The position numbers and the translations under genes were made by a program. This document shows positions 16,520 through 24,430 of a stretch of 64,000 nucleotides of DNA, one piece after another; positions within the stretch are counted from its first letter, which is position 1; each line of letters begins with the position of its first letter. The stretch is from positions 117,531-181,530 of the forward strand of contig NZ_BMOD01000009.1 of NCBI RefSeq assembly GCF_014646895.1, given 5' to 3'. Under the pieces are notes generated by a model. It searched no databases and was not told the origin of the DNA. It saw nothing but the letters and a program-made list of their open reading frames with translations. This DNA comes from Deinococcus roseus (GTDB lineage Bacteria; Deinococcota; Deinococci; Deinococcales; Deinococcaceae).

Positions 16520-17101
16520 TTGTTGCTGATCACCGGAGCCAGTTGCGTGGGCAAGACCACGGTTCGCCAGTTGCTTCAGGATGTTCTGAAACCCCAGGTG
16601 GAAGCAGTGGAACTCACCACCCTCACCCCCTATCCCCGGGACATCACCCTGACCTGGAGGCATCAGGCCATTGAAACCGTTGTGCAGCATGCCCTGAAGT
16701 TGCAGCAGGAAGGGAAACACCTTTTGCTGGCTGGAGATCCCGTGCCTCCAGGAGAGTTGCTGGCGGTGCCTTCAGCAGAGCACCTGGAAGGCATCCGGGT
16801 GCTCTTGCTGGATGTTCAGGAAGAAGCCCACCTGCAGCGACTGGAACGCAGACAGGACGATCCCCGGTTCTGGCCCAATCATCTTGCTGTCGCAGCGTGG
16901 TTCAGAGCACATGTGAGGGATCCGCAACACCTGCAGGCGGTCATCCTTCAGGGGGCCTGGGAAGCAATGCACTGGGAACGCTGGGAACACTGGACAAAGG
17001 GGCATCCAGCGTGGCAGTTTGATGTGCTGGACACCTCCCATCTGAACGCTGAGCAGGTGGCAGCGCAGGCCCTGCTCTGGTGCAGAAAGCAACTGGGGTA
17101 A
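16517..17101 (+). CDS. P-loop NTPase / small-molecule kinase-like protein
   Basis: A 194-residue protein starting MLLLITGASCVGKTT, a Walker A (GASCVGKT, residues 7-14) at the extreme N-terminus, as in adenylate- or gluconate-kinase-like folds. A later hydrophobic strand HLLLAGDPVPPGELL and IRVLLLDVQEEAHLQRLERR resemble the LID/base-binding parts of such kinases. The substrate is not apparent. An upstream in-frame extension was rejected because a -10 box abuts this ATG. Confidence 0.7.
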   Translation: MLLLITGASCVGKTTVRQLLQDVLKPQVEAVELTTLTPYPRDITLTWRHQAIETVVQHALKLQQEGKHLLLAGDPVPPGELLAVPSAEHLEGIRVLLLDVQEEAHLQRLERRQDDPRFWPNHLAVAAWFRAHVRDPQHLQAVILQGAWEAMHWERWEHWTKGHPAWQFDVLDTSHLNAEQVAAQALLWCRKQLG

Positions 17102-17118
17102 ACAGCAGACCCTACTGC

Positions 17119-17210
17119 GTTGATCCGTGAAATGGAAGGATTTGGTTGAATCCTTCCATTTCAAAAAACACCCTTCAGTGCTCAAACCTCTTGTTCTTCT
17201 GTCAAAGGCT
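17119..17210 (-). repeat. Dispersed hairpin repeat, copy 1
   Basis: It carries a 14-bp perfect hairpin (GAAATGGAAGGATT at 17129-17142, complement at 17149-17162) flanked by conserved ends GTTGATCCGTGAAATGG and CTTCTGTCAAAGGCT. The same ends and hairpin recur at 59343-59460. Both copies lie immediately downstream of a minus-strand gene. No transposase; MITE-like. Confidence 0.75.
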
Positions 17211-17239
17211 CCAATACAGCAGGACGGTGCCCCGGATGC

Positions 17240-17893
17240 TCAGGCAGACATTGCGGCTCTGGTCAGGTAAAACATGGCTGTGGCATGGCTGGCCGTTCCC
17301 GCCAGCACGAACAAATGCCAGATTTCATGGTAGCCAAACACGCCAGGAATGGGATTGAAGCGTTTGGTGCCATAAACCACTGCACCCAGGGAATAAAAAA
17401 TTCCGCCCAGTGCAATCCAGATCACAGGAGGCCAGGAGTAGACATGCAGCAGTTGAGGCACCAGCAACACACTGCCCCAGCCCATCAGCAGGTACAGTCC
17501 GGTGGACACCCAGCGGTGAATGTTGAGGGTCACCAGTTTCAGGATCACCCCTGCCAGAGCGATGCTCCACACCCCAATCAGGGTCCATTTGGCCCAGACA
17601 GGAGGGAGGGCAAAGTAGGCCACAGGCGTATAGCTGCCCGCAATCAGCAGAAAGATGGCACTGTGGTCCAGTTTGGTCAGCCATTGCAGCACAGCGTCTC
17701 TGGCCCGCACAGAGTGCAGGGTGGCACTGGCCAGGTACAGCAAAATCATGCTGATGCCATACACCAGAAAAGGCCACCAGTGAACCCCACCACGAAAAGC
17801 AAAAATGCACAACAGCACCGTGAGGACCACGGCCATGACCGCCCCAAACCAGTGGGTCAGGGCGTTGATGGGTTCACGCAGGAGCTTGATCAT
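17240..17893 (-). CDS. Hemolysin III / YqfA family membrane protein
   Basis: A 217-residue protein with seven hydrophobic segments and the PAQR/HlyIII signatures: N-terminal REPINALTHWFGA with the conserved His, SATLHSV near 57, LDHSAIFLLIAGSYTPV near 75 and the C-terminal FGYHEIWHLFVLAGTASH with the metal-binding His residues. Members are ceramidase/receptor-like metal-dependent hydrolases of the membrane. The hemolysin name is historical. The ATG lies five bases after TATGCT on the minus strand, so it is probably leaderless. Confidence 0.92.
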   Translation of the reverse strand: MIKLLREPINALTHWFGAVMAVVLTVLLCIFAFRGGVHWWPFLVYGISMILLYLASATLHSVRARDAVLQWLTKLDHSAIFLLIAGSYTPVAYFALPPVWAKWTLIGVWSIALAGVILKLVTLNIHRWVSTGLYLLMGWGSVLLVPQLLHVYSWPPVIWIALGGIFYSLGAVVYGTKRFNPIPGVFGYHEIWHLFVLAGTASHATAMFYLTRAAMSA

Positions 17894-17898
17894 GTCTC

Positions 17899-17904
17899 AG
17901 CATA
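17899..17904 (-). promoter_or_regulatory. -10 box of leaderless hemolysin III gene
   Basis: TATGCT on the minus strand ends five bases before the ATG at 17893. No Shine-Dalgarno is present. Confidence 0.5.
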
Positions 17905-18062
17905 ACCTTGAACCAGGTGTAAAAAGTGTGAGGTTTTTCTCTGGGCAAGACCTTGGTGGTTCCATTCAGCGGCATTCTCAAACAGAGCATCACACCCACC
18001 ACCCGATTCACATGAACCCCATCAACCCACACCTCCGACACAAAATCCAACCCACTGCTGGT

Positions 18063-18088
18063 GCAGCCCTCCAATTGTGGAGGGCTGC
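18063..18088. terminator. Stem-loop downstream of mmsA
   Basis: GCAGCCCTCCA (18063-18073), loop ATTG, TGGAGGGCTGC (18078-18088): an 11-bp perfect stem. It lies downstream of the mmsA-like gene on the minus strand but has no T-run on that side. A T-rich stretch follows on the plus side. Confidence 0.6.
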
Positions 18089-18090
18089 TT

Positions 18091-18150
18091 TGTGTTCGAT
18101 GTTTTGTGTTCGATGTTTTGTGTTCGATGTGTTTTGTGTTCGATGTGTTT
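18091..18150. repeat. Short tandem repeat, four units of 14-16 bp
   Basis: Two units of TGTGTTCGATGTTT followed by two units of TGTGTTCGATGTGTTT, directly adjoining the stem-loop at 18063-18088 and ending 35 bp before the mmsA-like stop codon. Near-identity of units implies recent slippage. Confidence 0.9.
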
Positions 18151-18184
18151 TGTGCAGGGTCTGTCTTCCAAGTGCCGGTTTTTC

Positions 18185-19690
18185 TCAACGGGTTTGTGGA
18201 AAACCCAGATCCACTTTGGACGTGCTGGGATCGGGCCAGCGGCTGGTCACCACCTTGGTGCGGGTGAAGAACTTGATGCCATCTGGACCGTACATGTGGG
18301 TGTCACCAAACAGGCTGGCCTTCCATCCTCCAAAGCTGTAATAGGCCACAGGCACAGGAATGGGCACATTCACACCGACCATGCCAGCGTTGCACTCAAA
18401 CTGGAATTTGCGTGCAGCCCCACCATCACGGGTGAAAATGGCTGTTCCGTTGCCATAAGGGTTGTCGTTGATCAGGCCCAGACCCTCTTCATAGGTGTCT
18501 GCACGGACCACACAGAGCACCGGACCGAAAATCTCGTCTTTGTAGCAGGCCATGTCAGAAGTCACATGGTCAATCAGGCTGACCCCCAGGAAGAAACCGT
18601 TTCCTGGAACCTCGGTTTTGCGGCCATCCACCACCAGGGTTGCGCCCTGATCTGCTGCCCCTGCAATGTAAGAAGCCACTTTGTCGCGGTGTTCTCTGGT
18701 GATCAGGGGTCCCATTTCGTTCTGGGGATCGTTGCCGGGACCGACTTTGAGTTTTGGGAGGCGTTCGGAGATGGCCTCGATGAGTTGATCGCCCACCCCG
18801 CCCACAGCCACCACCACTGAAATGGCCATGCAGCGCTCTCCAGCAGACCCATAAGCTGCAGAAACTGCAGCATCTGCAGCCATGTTCACATCGGCATCGG
18901 GAAGCACCAGCATGTGGTTCTTGGCTCCACCCAGGGCCTGCACCCGCTTCCCATGCTTCGTTCCAGTTTCATAGACGTACTGGGCAATCGGGGTGGACCC
19001 CACGAAACTCACCGCTGCAATGTCCTTGTGGGACAGCAGGTGGTCCACAGCCAGTTTGTCTCCATGGATCACGTTGAACACCCCATCAGGGAGTCCAGCC
19101 TGTTTGAGCAGGTCAGCCATAAAAAGGCTGGCACTGGGATCCTTCTCGCTGGGTTTCAGGATGAAGGTGTTTCCACACCCGATGGCATTGGCAAACATCC
19201 ACATCGGAACCATCGCAGGAAAGTTGAAAGGGGTGATTCCAGCCACCACACCCAGGGGCTGAGGAATCGAGTAAACGTCCACACCTGTGGAAGCCTGCTC
19301 ACTGTAATTGCCTTTGAGGAGGTTGGGGATGCCGCAGGCAAATTCCACGTTTTCCAGACCTCTGGCAATCTCTCCCAAAGCGTCGCTGGTGACCTTGCCG
19401 TGCTCTGCAGTCAGCAGTCTGGCCAGTTCCAGACGGTTGCGGTCCACCAGATCCCGGAATTTGAACAGGATGTCTGCCCGTTTGGAAAGCGGGGTGTTCC
19501 TCCAGGTCTTGAAGGCCTGTTTTGCCACTTCAATGACATGGTCGAGTTCTTCGGTGCTGGCAAAATCCACATGGGCCTGCACTTCTCCAGTGGCTGGATT
19601 GAACACATTGCCGTGCCTGCCGCTGGTGCTGGGGGTGATGGATCCGTTGACCCAGTGGCTGATGCGTTTGATGTCCTGCGAAATGGTCAT
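18185..19690 (-). CDS. mmsA: CoA-acylating (methyl)malonate-semialdehyde dehydrogenase
   Basis: A 501-residue aldehyde dehydrogenase of the MmsA/IolA group. Visible: the TPFNFPAMVPMWMFANAIGCGNTFILKPSE nucleotide-binding region is represented by ITPFNFPAMVPMWMF (near 151-165), ALGGAKNHMLVLPDAD (near 258-273) and the catalytic Cys in GSAGERCMA (near 286-294). These enzymes convert malonate or methylmalonate semialdehyde with CoA and NAD+ to acetyl- or propionyl-CoA. In this locus it would finish catabolism of the beta-alanine or beta-aminoisobutyrate made from uracil or thymine. It follows the aminotransferase by 21 nt; GAGGTAA serves as ribosome binding site. Confidence 0.92.
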   Translation of the reverse strand: MTISQDIKRISHWVNGSITPSTSGRHGNVFNPATGEVQAHVDFASTEELDHVIEVAKQAFKTWRNTPLSKRADILFKFRDLVDRNRLELARLLTAEHGKVTSDALGEIARGLENVEFACGIPNLLKGNYSEQASTGVDVYSIPQPLGVVAGITPFNFPAMVPMWMFANAIGCGNTFILKPSEKDPSASLFMADLLKQAGLPDGVFNVIHGDKLAVDHLLSHKDIAAVSFVGSTPIAQYVYETGTKHGKRVQALGGAKNHMLVLPDADVNMAADAAVSAAYGSAGERCMAISVVVAVGGVGDQLIEAISERLPKLKVGPGNDPQNEMGPLITREHRDKVASYIAGAADQGATLVVDGRKTEVPGNGFFLGVSLIDHVTSDMACYKDEIFGPVLCVVRADTYEEGLGLINDNPYGNGTAIFTRDGGAARKFQFECNAGMVGVNVPIPVPVAYYSFGGWKASLFGDTHMYGPDGIKFFTRTKVVTSRWPDPSTSKVDLGFPQTR

Positions 19691-19711
19691 TGTGGTTACC
19701 TCGTTTTGGAG

Positions 19712-21040
19712 TCAATCTGCTGCAGGTGCCTTGATCAGGTCATCCACCAGGGCCAGGGCTTCTTCGTACACGTCCAGACCCTTGTCCAGGTCCTCCTGGC
19801 TGATCACCAGAGGGGGGCACACCCACACCATGTTGAACCGCACAAAAGCGTAGATGTACTTGCTCTTCAGGTAAGCGGCCAGTTTCTGCATTTCTGGGGA
19901 GCTGCCGTTGAAGGGGGCCAGAGGCTCCCTGGTTTCCTTGTTTCTGACCAGTTCGATCACACTGAAAAGCCCGATGTAACGCACATCTCCAACGCAATCG
20001 AATTTGGCTTTCATGGCTTCCAGGCGCTGGCCCAGGTGGTGTCCGAGGCTGTTCACATTGTCAAAAATGCGTTCTTCCTCGTAAACATCCAGGTTGGCAA
20101 TGGCAGCAGCGCAACTGACCGGGTGGCTGGAGTAGGTCAGGCCACCCCAGAGCATGGTGTTCTCGAAGTGCTGGGCGATTTTTTCAGACACGATCACGGC
20201 CCCCAGAGGCATGTACCCGGAGGTCAGGCCCTTGGCACAGGTCACGATGTCGGGCTGGATGCCGTAATGCTGGGTCGCCAGGTAGGTTCCGGTGCGTCCG
20301 AACCCGCTCATCACCTCATCGTCGATGAGCAAGATGCCGTACTTGTCGCACAGGGCACGCAGTTTAGGGTAGTAATCGTCCGGGGGAACCAGCAGGCCGT
20401 TGCTGCCTGTGATGCCCTCCACCAGAATGGCGGCAATGGTGTGGGGGCCTTCCATCTGGATGATCTCCTCGATGTGGCTCACGCACTCCCGGTGGCACCA
20501 GTCGGGCTGCTTGCCAAAAGGACAGCGGTAACAGTAAGGATCAAAAGCCCGCACCACACCCGGGATTCCAGGTTCCACAGCCCAGCGTCTGGGATCTCCC
20601 GAAGCCGTCATGGACCCCATGGTGGCCCCGTGGTAACTGCGGTACCGGGTGATGATCTTGTCCCGTCCGGTGTACAGGCGGGCGATCTTGATGGCGTTCT
20701 CGTTGGCTTCACTGCCCCCGAGCGTGAAGAAGCTCTTGGCAAGGCCCGTCACTTCTGCAAGGCGCTTCCCGAGTTCCCCTCTGGGCTTGCTGGCAAAGGC
20801 AGGTGCAGCGAAACACAGTTCATCCACCTGCTTCTTGATGGCTTCCAGCACTTTGGGATGCTGGTGCCCCACATTGATGTTGATCAGCTGCGAACTGAAA
20901 TCCAGCCAGTGGTTGCCGTCCCCATCGAAGAAATATGCGCCTTTTCCTCCTGCAATGTGGATGGGGTTGGCCTGGCTCTGCACCGACCAGGAGAACAGGG
21001 TGTAATCGCGGTTCTGCTGGATGACTTCTTTGCTGTCCAT
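19712..21040 (-). CDS. Class III omega-aminotransferase (beta-alanine/pyruvate type)
   Basis: A 442-residue PLP enzyme. PLP-site features: GGSEANENAIKIAR (108-121), LLIDDEVMSGFGRTG (237-251) and the Schiff-base lysine K270 in CAKGLTSGYMPLGA. AGGAGG lies five bases from the ATG. By context it should transfer the amino group of beta-alanine or beta-aminoisobutyrate to an oxo acid, giving malonate or methylmalonate semialdehyde for the MmsA-type enzyme encoded 21 nt downstream. The exact amino acceptor (pyruvate or 2-oxoglutarate) cannot be read from the sequence. Confidence 0.9.
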   Translation of the reverse strand: MDSKEVIQQNRDYTLFSWSVQSQANPIHIAGGKGAYFFDGDGNHWLDFSSQLININVGHQHPKVLEAIKKQVDELCFAAPAFASKPRGELGKRLAEVTGLAKSFFTLGGSEANENAIKIARLYTGRDKIITRYRSYHGATMGSMTASGDPRRWAVEPGIPGVVRAFDPYCYRCPFGKQPDWCHRECVSHIEEIIQMEGPHTIAAILVEGITGSNGLLVPPDDYYPKLRALCDKYGILLIDDEVMSGFGRTGTYLATQHYGIQPDIVTCAKGLTSGYMPLGAVIVSEKIAQHFENTMLWGGLTYSSHPVSCAAAIANLDVYEEERIFDNVNSLGHHLGQRLEAMKAKFDCVGDVRYIGLFSVIELVRNKETREPLAPFNGSSPEMQKLAAYLKSKYIYAFVRFNMVWVCPPLVISQEDLDKGLDVYEEALALVDDLIKAPAAD

Positions 21041-21056
21041 TTACGCCTCCTGTCGT

Positions 21057-21086
21057 GCCGAGGGCTGAGCGCCGAGGGCCGAGAGC
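21057..21086. repeat. Heptamer repeat element, copy in aminotransferase leader
   Basis: Four degenerate heptamers (GCCGAGG, GCTGAGC, GCCGAGG, GCCGAGA) lie in the untranslated leader just upstream of the aminotransferase ribosome binding site. The same units recur at 28645, 31850, 31955, 42959 and 53210. Confidence 0.8.
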
Positions 21087-21201
21087 AACCAGGGCCAAGC
21101 CTGTCTTGTTTGAGACCTTCAAAATGCTGTTGAAACAACGGGATGCACCAGAGCACACAACGCGGATCTGGAAGCACGACGGGAATGGGATTTCCTTGCC
21201 C

Positions 21202-21960
21202 CTATAGTATTTTTTTGTTTTCCTGCCTCACAAGAGACACAGTGTCAAAATTGGAGGGTTCCAGCACCAGGATTTCCAGGGCCACCTGCAAATAAAGCTG
21301 GCGTTTTGCAGAATCCAGATCACCCAGCATGCCCCTGAGTTGTTCCAGACGGTAGTAAATGGTTTGCCTTCGGACCCCCAGGATGCGGGCCGCTTCTGCA
21401 ATGTTGAACTGGTGGTTCAGCAGGGTTTGCAAAGTGCTCAAAAGTGAGCTTCTGGGACGGCTGGGAAGGCTCAGGATCGGTCCCAGCTGGTCTGCCAGAA
21501 ACTGGGTGTGCCTGCCGGTTTCCACCAACGCTTCAATGATGGGGTTTCCTCCCAATGCCAGTTCGGTGTGGGGTTGCAGGATCCTCTGGTGGGCTGCGCG
21601 GGTGAGGTCGGCATAGCGTACCTCCTCCCGGAACACCATCAGGGGAAAGTCATAGAGTCGGGCGGCAGACAGGATTTCAGGCGGCACTTCCTTCATCCAC
21701 TGCACCAGTTCGATGATCAGGCCATGTGCTCCCCCCTGCGCCAGCGAAGTGATGAAATTTGCCTGTTCCTGGGGCTTTGCACGGGCCAGTTCCACTCCAG
21801 TGGTCAGCAGAAGCTCTCCACCCGACAGAAAACGCTGGGCATCCAGCATCTCTGTGACGTGCACCCAGGTCACCACCTGAGACAACTGGCTGAACCCACA
21901 CAGCACTTCTGCTTTGCGAAACGCTGGAAGGTTCAGGATTTCCTGCAGGGTGGGGAGCAT
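21202..21960 (-). CDS. PucR-family transcriptional regulator
   Basis: A 252-residue protein. The N-terminal PucR (purine catabolism regulator-like) domain spans about 1-125: LPTLQEILNLPAFRKAEVLCG, VTWVHVTEM and GGELLLTTG are its hallmarks. The C-terminal helix-turn-helix is FNIAEAARILGVRRQTIYYRLEQL (near 195-218). ATG at 21960 overlaps the amidase stop as TGATG, so it is co-translated with the enzyme; GGGGGGAT precedes it. PucR regulators usually control purine or pyrimidine breakdown. Here it very probably regulates this locus. Confidence 0.88.
   Translation of the reverse strand: MLPTLQEILNLPAFRKAEVLCGFSQLSQVVTWVHVTEMLDAQRFLSGGELLLTTGVELARAKPQEQANFITSLAQGGAHGLIIELVQWMKEVPPEILSAARLYDFPLMVFREEVRYADLTRAAHQRILQPHTELALGGNPIIEALVETGRHTQFLADQLGPILSLPSRPRSSLLSTLQTLLNHQFNIAEAARILGVRRQTIYYRLEQLRGMLGDLDSAKRQLYLQVALEILVLEPSNFDTVSLVRQENKKIL
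21204..21233 (-). promoter_or_regulatory. Candidate promoter for aminotransferase-mmsA
   Basis: On the minus strand TTGTGA (21233-21228), an 18-bp spacer and TACTAT (21209-21204). It lies across the end of the pucR-like gene and would give a leader of about 155 nt that includes the heptamer repeat. Confidence 0.45.
21236..21250 (-). promoter_or_regulatory. Candidate operator, site A
   Basis: Minus-strand TTTTGACACTGTGTC, just upstream of the candidate aminotransferase promoter. It matches 14 of 15 bases of site B at 31658-31672 upstream of preT and contains the dyad GACAC-n-GTGTC. A shared regulator (possibly the PucR encoded here) is inferred. Confidence 0.45.
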
Positions 21961-23207
21961 CAGATCCCCCCTGCCCTCTCTCTCTCCAGCACCCACCCCA
22001 TGGCTTTGTCGGTCAGTTTCCCCAGGGCCGTCACGCTCATCTCAAGGTGTTCTTCCAGGGTGTCCTCAATTTTGTTGTGGCTGATGCCCCTCAGGCTCTG
22101 CACGAACAGCATCACCGTGGGTATTCCTGCTCTGGCCACCTCTGCAGCATCATGAAGCGGTCCAGAAGGCAGACGGTGCACCACACCAGCCGTTTCCTCA
22201 ATGCTCTGGGCGCAGGCCTCAATCAGATCAGGATGAAAGGGAATGGGTTCGATGTCCCACAAATACCCGAATTCCACACCCACATTTCCTTCTTCAGCAA
22301 AGCGTTTTGCAGCGTCCTGGGCTTCCTGCCACATGGCCGCCAGATGGTTTTCGTCCAGGTGACGCTGGTCCAGGGTGATGGTGCATTCCTCCACCACCGA
22401 GGTGACAATGCCGGGTTTGGTGGTGCAGCTTCCGATGGTGCACACCCCGTTGTGACGGGCTGCAATCCCGTAGATTTCCTGGCTCATTTTTCCTGCAGCC
22501 AGAAAGGCATCTTTGCGCACGTTCATGGGGGTGGAACCCGAGTGGGCTGCCTGACCTTTAAACGTGATGGTGTGACGCTCCACACCCACCGTTCCCAGCA
22601 CGGCTCCCAGAGGAAGCTGCATGCCTTCCAGCACAGGACCCTGCTCGATGTGGAGTTCCAGATAAGCAGCAATGTTGTTCTGGCCCTCTTTGGCTTTCGG
22701 GGCATCAGAAAGGGAAATCCCAACGTTCTTCAGGGCATCTTCCAGTGAAATGCCATCCCGGTCCCGGAGTTTACGCATGTTCTCGAGGTCAAAATACCCG
22801 GAAAAGGCACTTGAGCCGTACAGGCTGCGGCCAAACCGTGCCCCTTCTTCATCTGCCCAGTCCACCAGTTTGAGGGTGATGTCCGGGGTTCCCCGGCTCT
22901 GTATGTCCCTCATGACTTCCAGACCGGCCAGCACATTCAGGCAGCCATCCAGCCAGCCCCCATTGGGCACCGAATCCAGATGTCCTCCGATCACCAGGGT
23001 GGTGTCGCTTTTGCCTTGCAAGGTGGCCCACAGGTTGCCTGCAGCATCCGTCTCATAAGGAATGCCCAGAGCATCCAGTTTGTCCTTTAAAAAGGCCCGT
23101 GCCATCAGCCACTTCTCGGTGAAAGCCACCCGCTGGGCACCGTTTTCATCCCCGGTCAGTTCACGCAGGGCTTTGAGTTCTTCTACGGTTCGGGTTGGGG
23201 TCAGCAT
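21960..23207 (-). CDS. N-carbamoyl-beta-alanine amidase / Zn-dependent carbamoylase
   Basis: A 415-residue M20-fold amidase of the hydantoinase/carbamoylase family. Metal and catalytic motifs: GGHLDSVPNGGWLDG (74-88, H76 and D87), DWADEEGARFG (116-126, E120/E121) and the dimerisation-domain GQAAHSGSTPM. I start at 23207, where AGGTGAGG precedes the ATG; the extension upstream only translates a palindromic repeat. In the reductive pyrimidine pathway it hydrolyses N-carbamoyl-beta-alanine to beta-alanine, CO2 and ammonia. Allantoate amidohydrolase or hydantoin carbamoylase are close relatives, but the neighbours favour the pyrimidine role. Confidence 0.87.
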   Translation of the reverse strand: MLTPTRTVEELKALRELTGDENGAQRVAFTEKWLMARAFLKDKLDALGIPYETDAAGNLWATLQGKSDTTLVIGGHLDSVPNGGWLDGCLNVLAGLEVMRDIQSRGTPDITLKLVDWADEEGARFGRSLYGSSAFSGYFDLENMRKLRDRDGISLEDALKNVGISLSDAPKAKEGQNNIAAYLELHIEQGPVLEGMQLPLGAVLGTVGVERHTITFKGQAAHSGSTPMNVRKDAFLAAGKMSQEIYGIAARHNGVCTIGSCTTKPGIVTSVVEECTITLDQRHLDENHLAAMWQEAQDAAKRFAEEGNVGVEFGYLWDIEPIPFHPDLIEACAQSIEETAGVVHRLPSGPLHDAAEVARAGIPTVMLFVQSLRGISHNKIEDTLEEHLEMSVTALGKLTDKAMGWVLERERAGGI

Positions 23208-23225
23208 GGCCTCACCTTTCTGGAA

Positions 23226-23289
23226 GGGCGAGGCATGCCTCGCCCCTACACATTTTGAATTCAACGTAGGGGCGAGGCATGCCTCGCCC
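23226..23289. repeat. Paired palindromic (REP-like) element
   Basis: Two copies of the 20-bp perfect palindrome GGGCGAGGCATGCCTCGCCC (23226-23245 and 23270-23289) are arranged head to head. With the flanking CCTAC/GTAGG they form 24-bp arms around a 16-nt loop. Translated by chance they give VGARHASP, which explains spurious N-terminal extensions of the amidase. A relative lies at 28575-28643. Confidence 0.92.
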
Positions 23290-23301
23290 GAAAGGATGAA
23301 C

Positions 23302-24357
23302 TTACTTCGCCTTCTTGCCAGTGGCTGCTTCCCAGACGCTGTAATCCACAGTGGCTGCGGCTGGAGCGGATTTCAGGATGCCCAGGTCACGCAGCAGTTT
23401 GACGTTGCTGGCGTAGGCTTTGGGGTCCAGCAGCCCGGCGTTCCCTTTGAGGGTTGCGCCAGCGTTGTAGAGTTTGGCCACTTCGGACATCTGCCAGGTC
23501 TGGTGGGCACGGGCATCTGCGCGGGTGCCGGAGCCTTTGCAGGTGTTGCCACAGAGGGGCAGCACGATGCTGACAGCTTCTTTCTGGTTTTTGACGGCGT
23601 AATCCCAGCCTTTGAGGGAAGCCCGGACCAGTTTGGCAGCAATTTCTTTGCCGCTCATGCCGCTGTTTTTGAAGTTCTTGTCGTTCAGGACTTTTTCGCT
23701 GGTGAACATCAGGTCTTCCAGCAGATTGATGCCGTAATCGCTGGCCTTGAACACCTTGATTTTGTCCATGCTGTACCCGAGGCCCACAATCTGGTCCACT
23801 TCGTTGTAGGTCATGGCAGACACCAGGTCCACCTTGTCGGGGAACACGATGCTGGGGTCAAAGGGGTAAGTGACGGCCTGCACGTCTGGACGGGCCACGC
23901 TGGAATCCAGGCTGCTGCTCATCTTGTATTTTTTCAGCAGGGCCACGGCGGGATATTCGTTTCCGCTGGGCCACACCCCGATGCGTTTGCCCTTGAAGTC
24001 TGCGGGTTTGTTGATGCCGCTGCTCTTGAGGGACACCAGTGTAAAGCCCGACTTCTGGAAGATCTGGGCGATGTGCACCACAGGAAGCCCGTTCTGGCGT
24101 GCAGTCAAAAGGTCGGTGATCCAGGTGGTCCCAAAGTCTGAGGTTCCGGTCACCACGGTCTGGATGGGGCTCTGGTCTCCGATGGGCAGGAATTGCACGT
24201 CCAGCCCCTCGGCTTCAAAATAGCCTTTTTCCTTGGCCACAAAAAAACCTGCGAACTGGGCCTGGGGGAACCATTTGAGCTGCAGTTTGACGGGCACGAG
24301 GTCTTTTGCGCTGGCAGCGCCTCCGAGCAGAAGTCCAATCAATACGAGTTTCTTCAT
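23302..24357 (-). CDS. ABC importer substrate-binding protein (NMT1/SsuA type)
   Basis: A 351-residue exported protein. The ATG at 24357 is preceded by GGAGGA and opens a clear signal peptide (MKKLVLIGLLLGGAASA). LQLKWFPQAQFAGFFVAKEKGYFEAEGLDV is represented by KWFPQAQFAGFFVAKEKGYF (near 29-48), the classic NMT1/THI5-like opening that binds pyrimidine-like ligands. Two membrane components and an ATPase lie upstream in the operon. Together with the catabolic enzymes this suggests import of a pyrimidine or its breakdown product; the ligand is inferred from context. Confidence 0.9.
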   Translation of the reverse strand: MKKLVLIGLLLGGAASAKDLVPVKLQLKWFPQAQFAGFFVAKEKGYFEAEGLDVQFLPIGDQSPIQTVVTGTSDFGTTWITDLLTARQNGLPVVHIAQIFQKSGFTLVSLKSSGINKPADFKGKRIGVWPSGNEYPAVALLKKYKMSSSLDSSVARPDVQAVTYPFDPSIVFPDKVDLVSAMTYNEVDQIVGLGYSMDKIKVFKASDYGINLLEDLMFTSEKVLNDKNFKNSGMSGKEIAAKLVRASLKGWDYAVKNQKEAVSIVLPLCGNTCKGSGTRADARAHQTWQMSEVAKLYNAGATLKGNAGLLDPKAYASNVKLLRDLGILKSAPAAATVDYSVWEAATGKKAK

Positions 24358-24430
24358 ACTTCCTCCTGGGTGGTGCGGGTCTGTACAACTGGGGAAAATG
24401 CAACAGGGAAACCGTAAAACTCCGTGGGGC

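Noticed and set aside
17119..17210. Hairpin repeat as a simple terminator
   Set aside because: The T-run lies on the wrong side of the stem, and the conserved flanks recur at a second locus, so a repeat element explains more.
18914..21133. A 739-codon plus-strand open frame opposite the mmsA-like dehydrogenase and aminotransferase
   Set aside because: It is antisense to two genes with clear catalytic motifs; its translation is His/Gly/Val-rich with no domain pattern, as expected from codon bias of the true strand.
23208..23264. N-terminal extension of the amidase (VGARHASP)
   Set aside because: It is the chance translation of the palindromic repeat; the ATG at 23207 has its own ribosome binding site.
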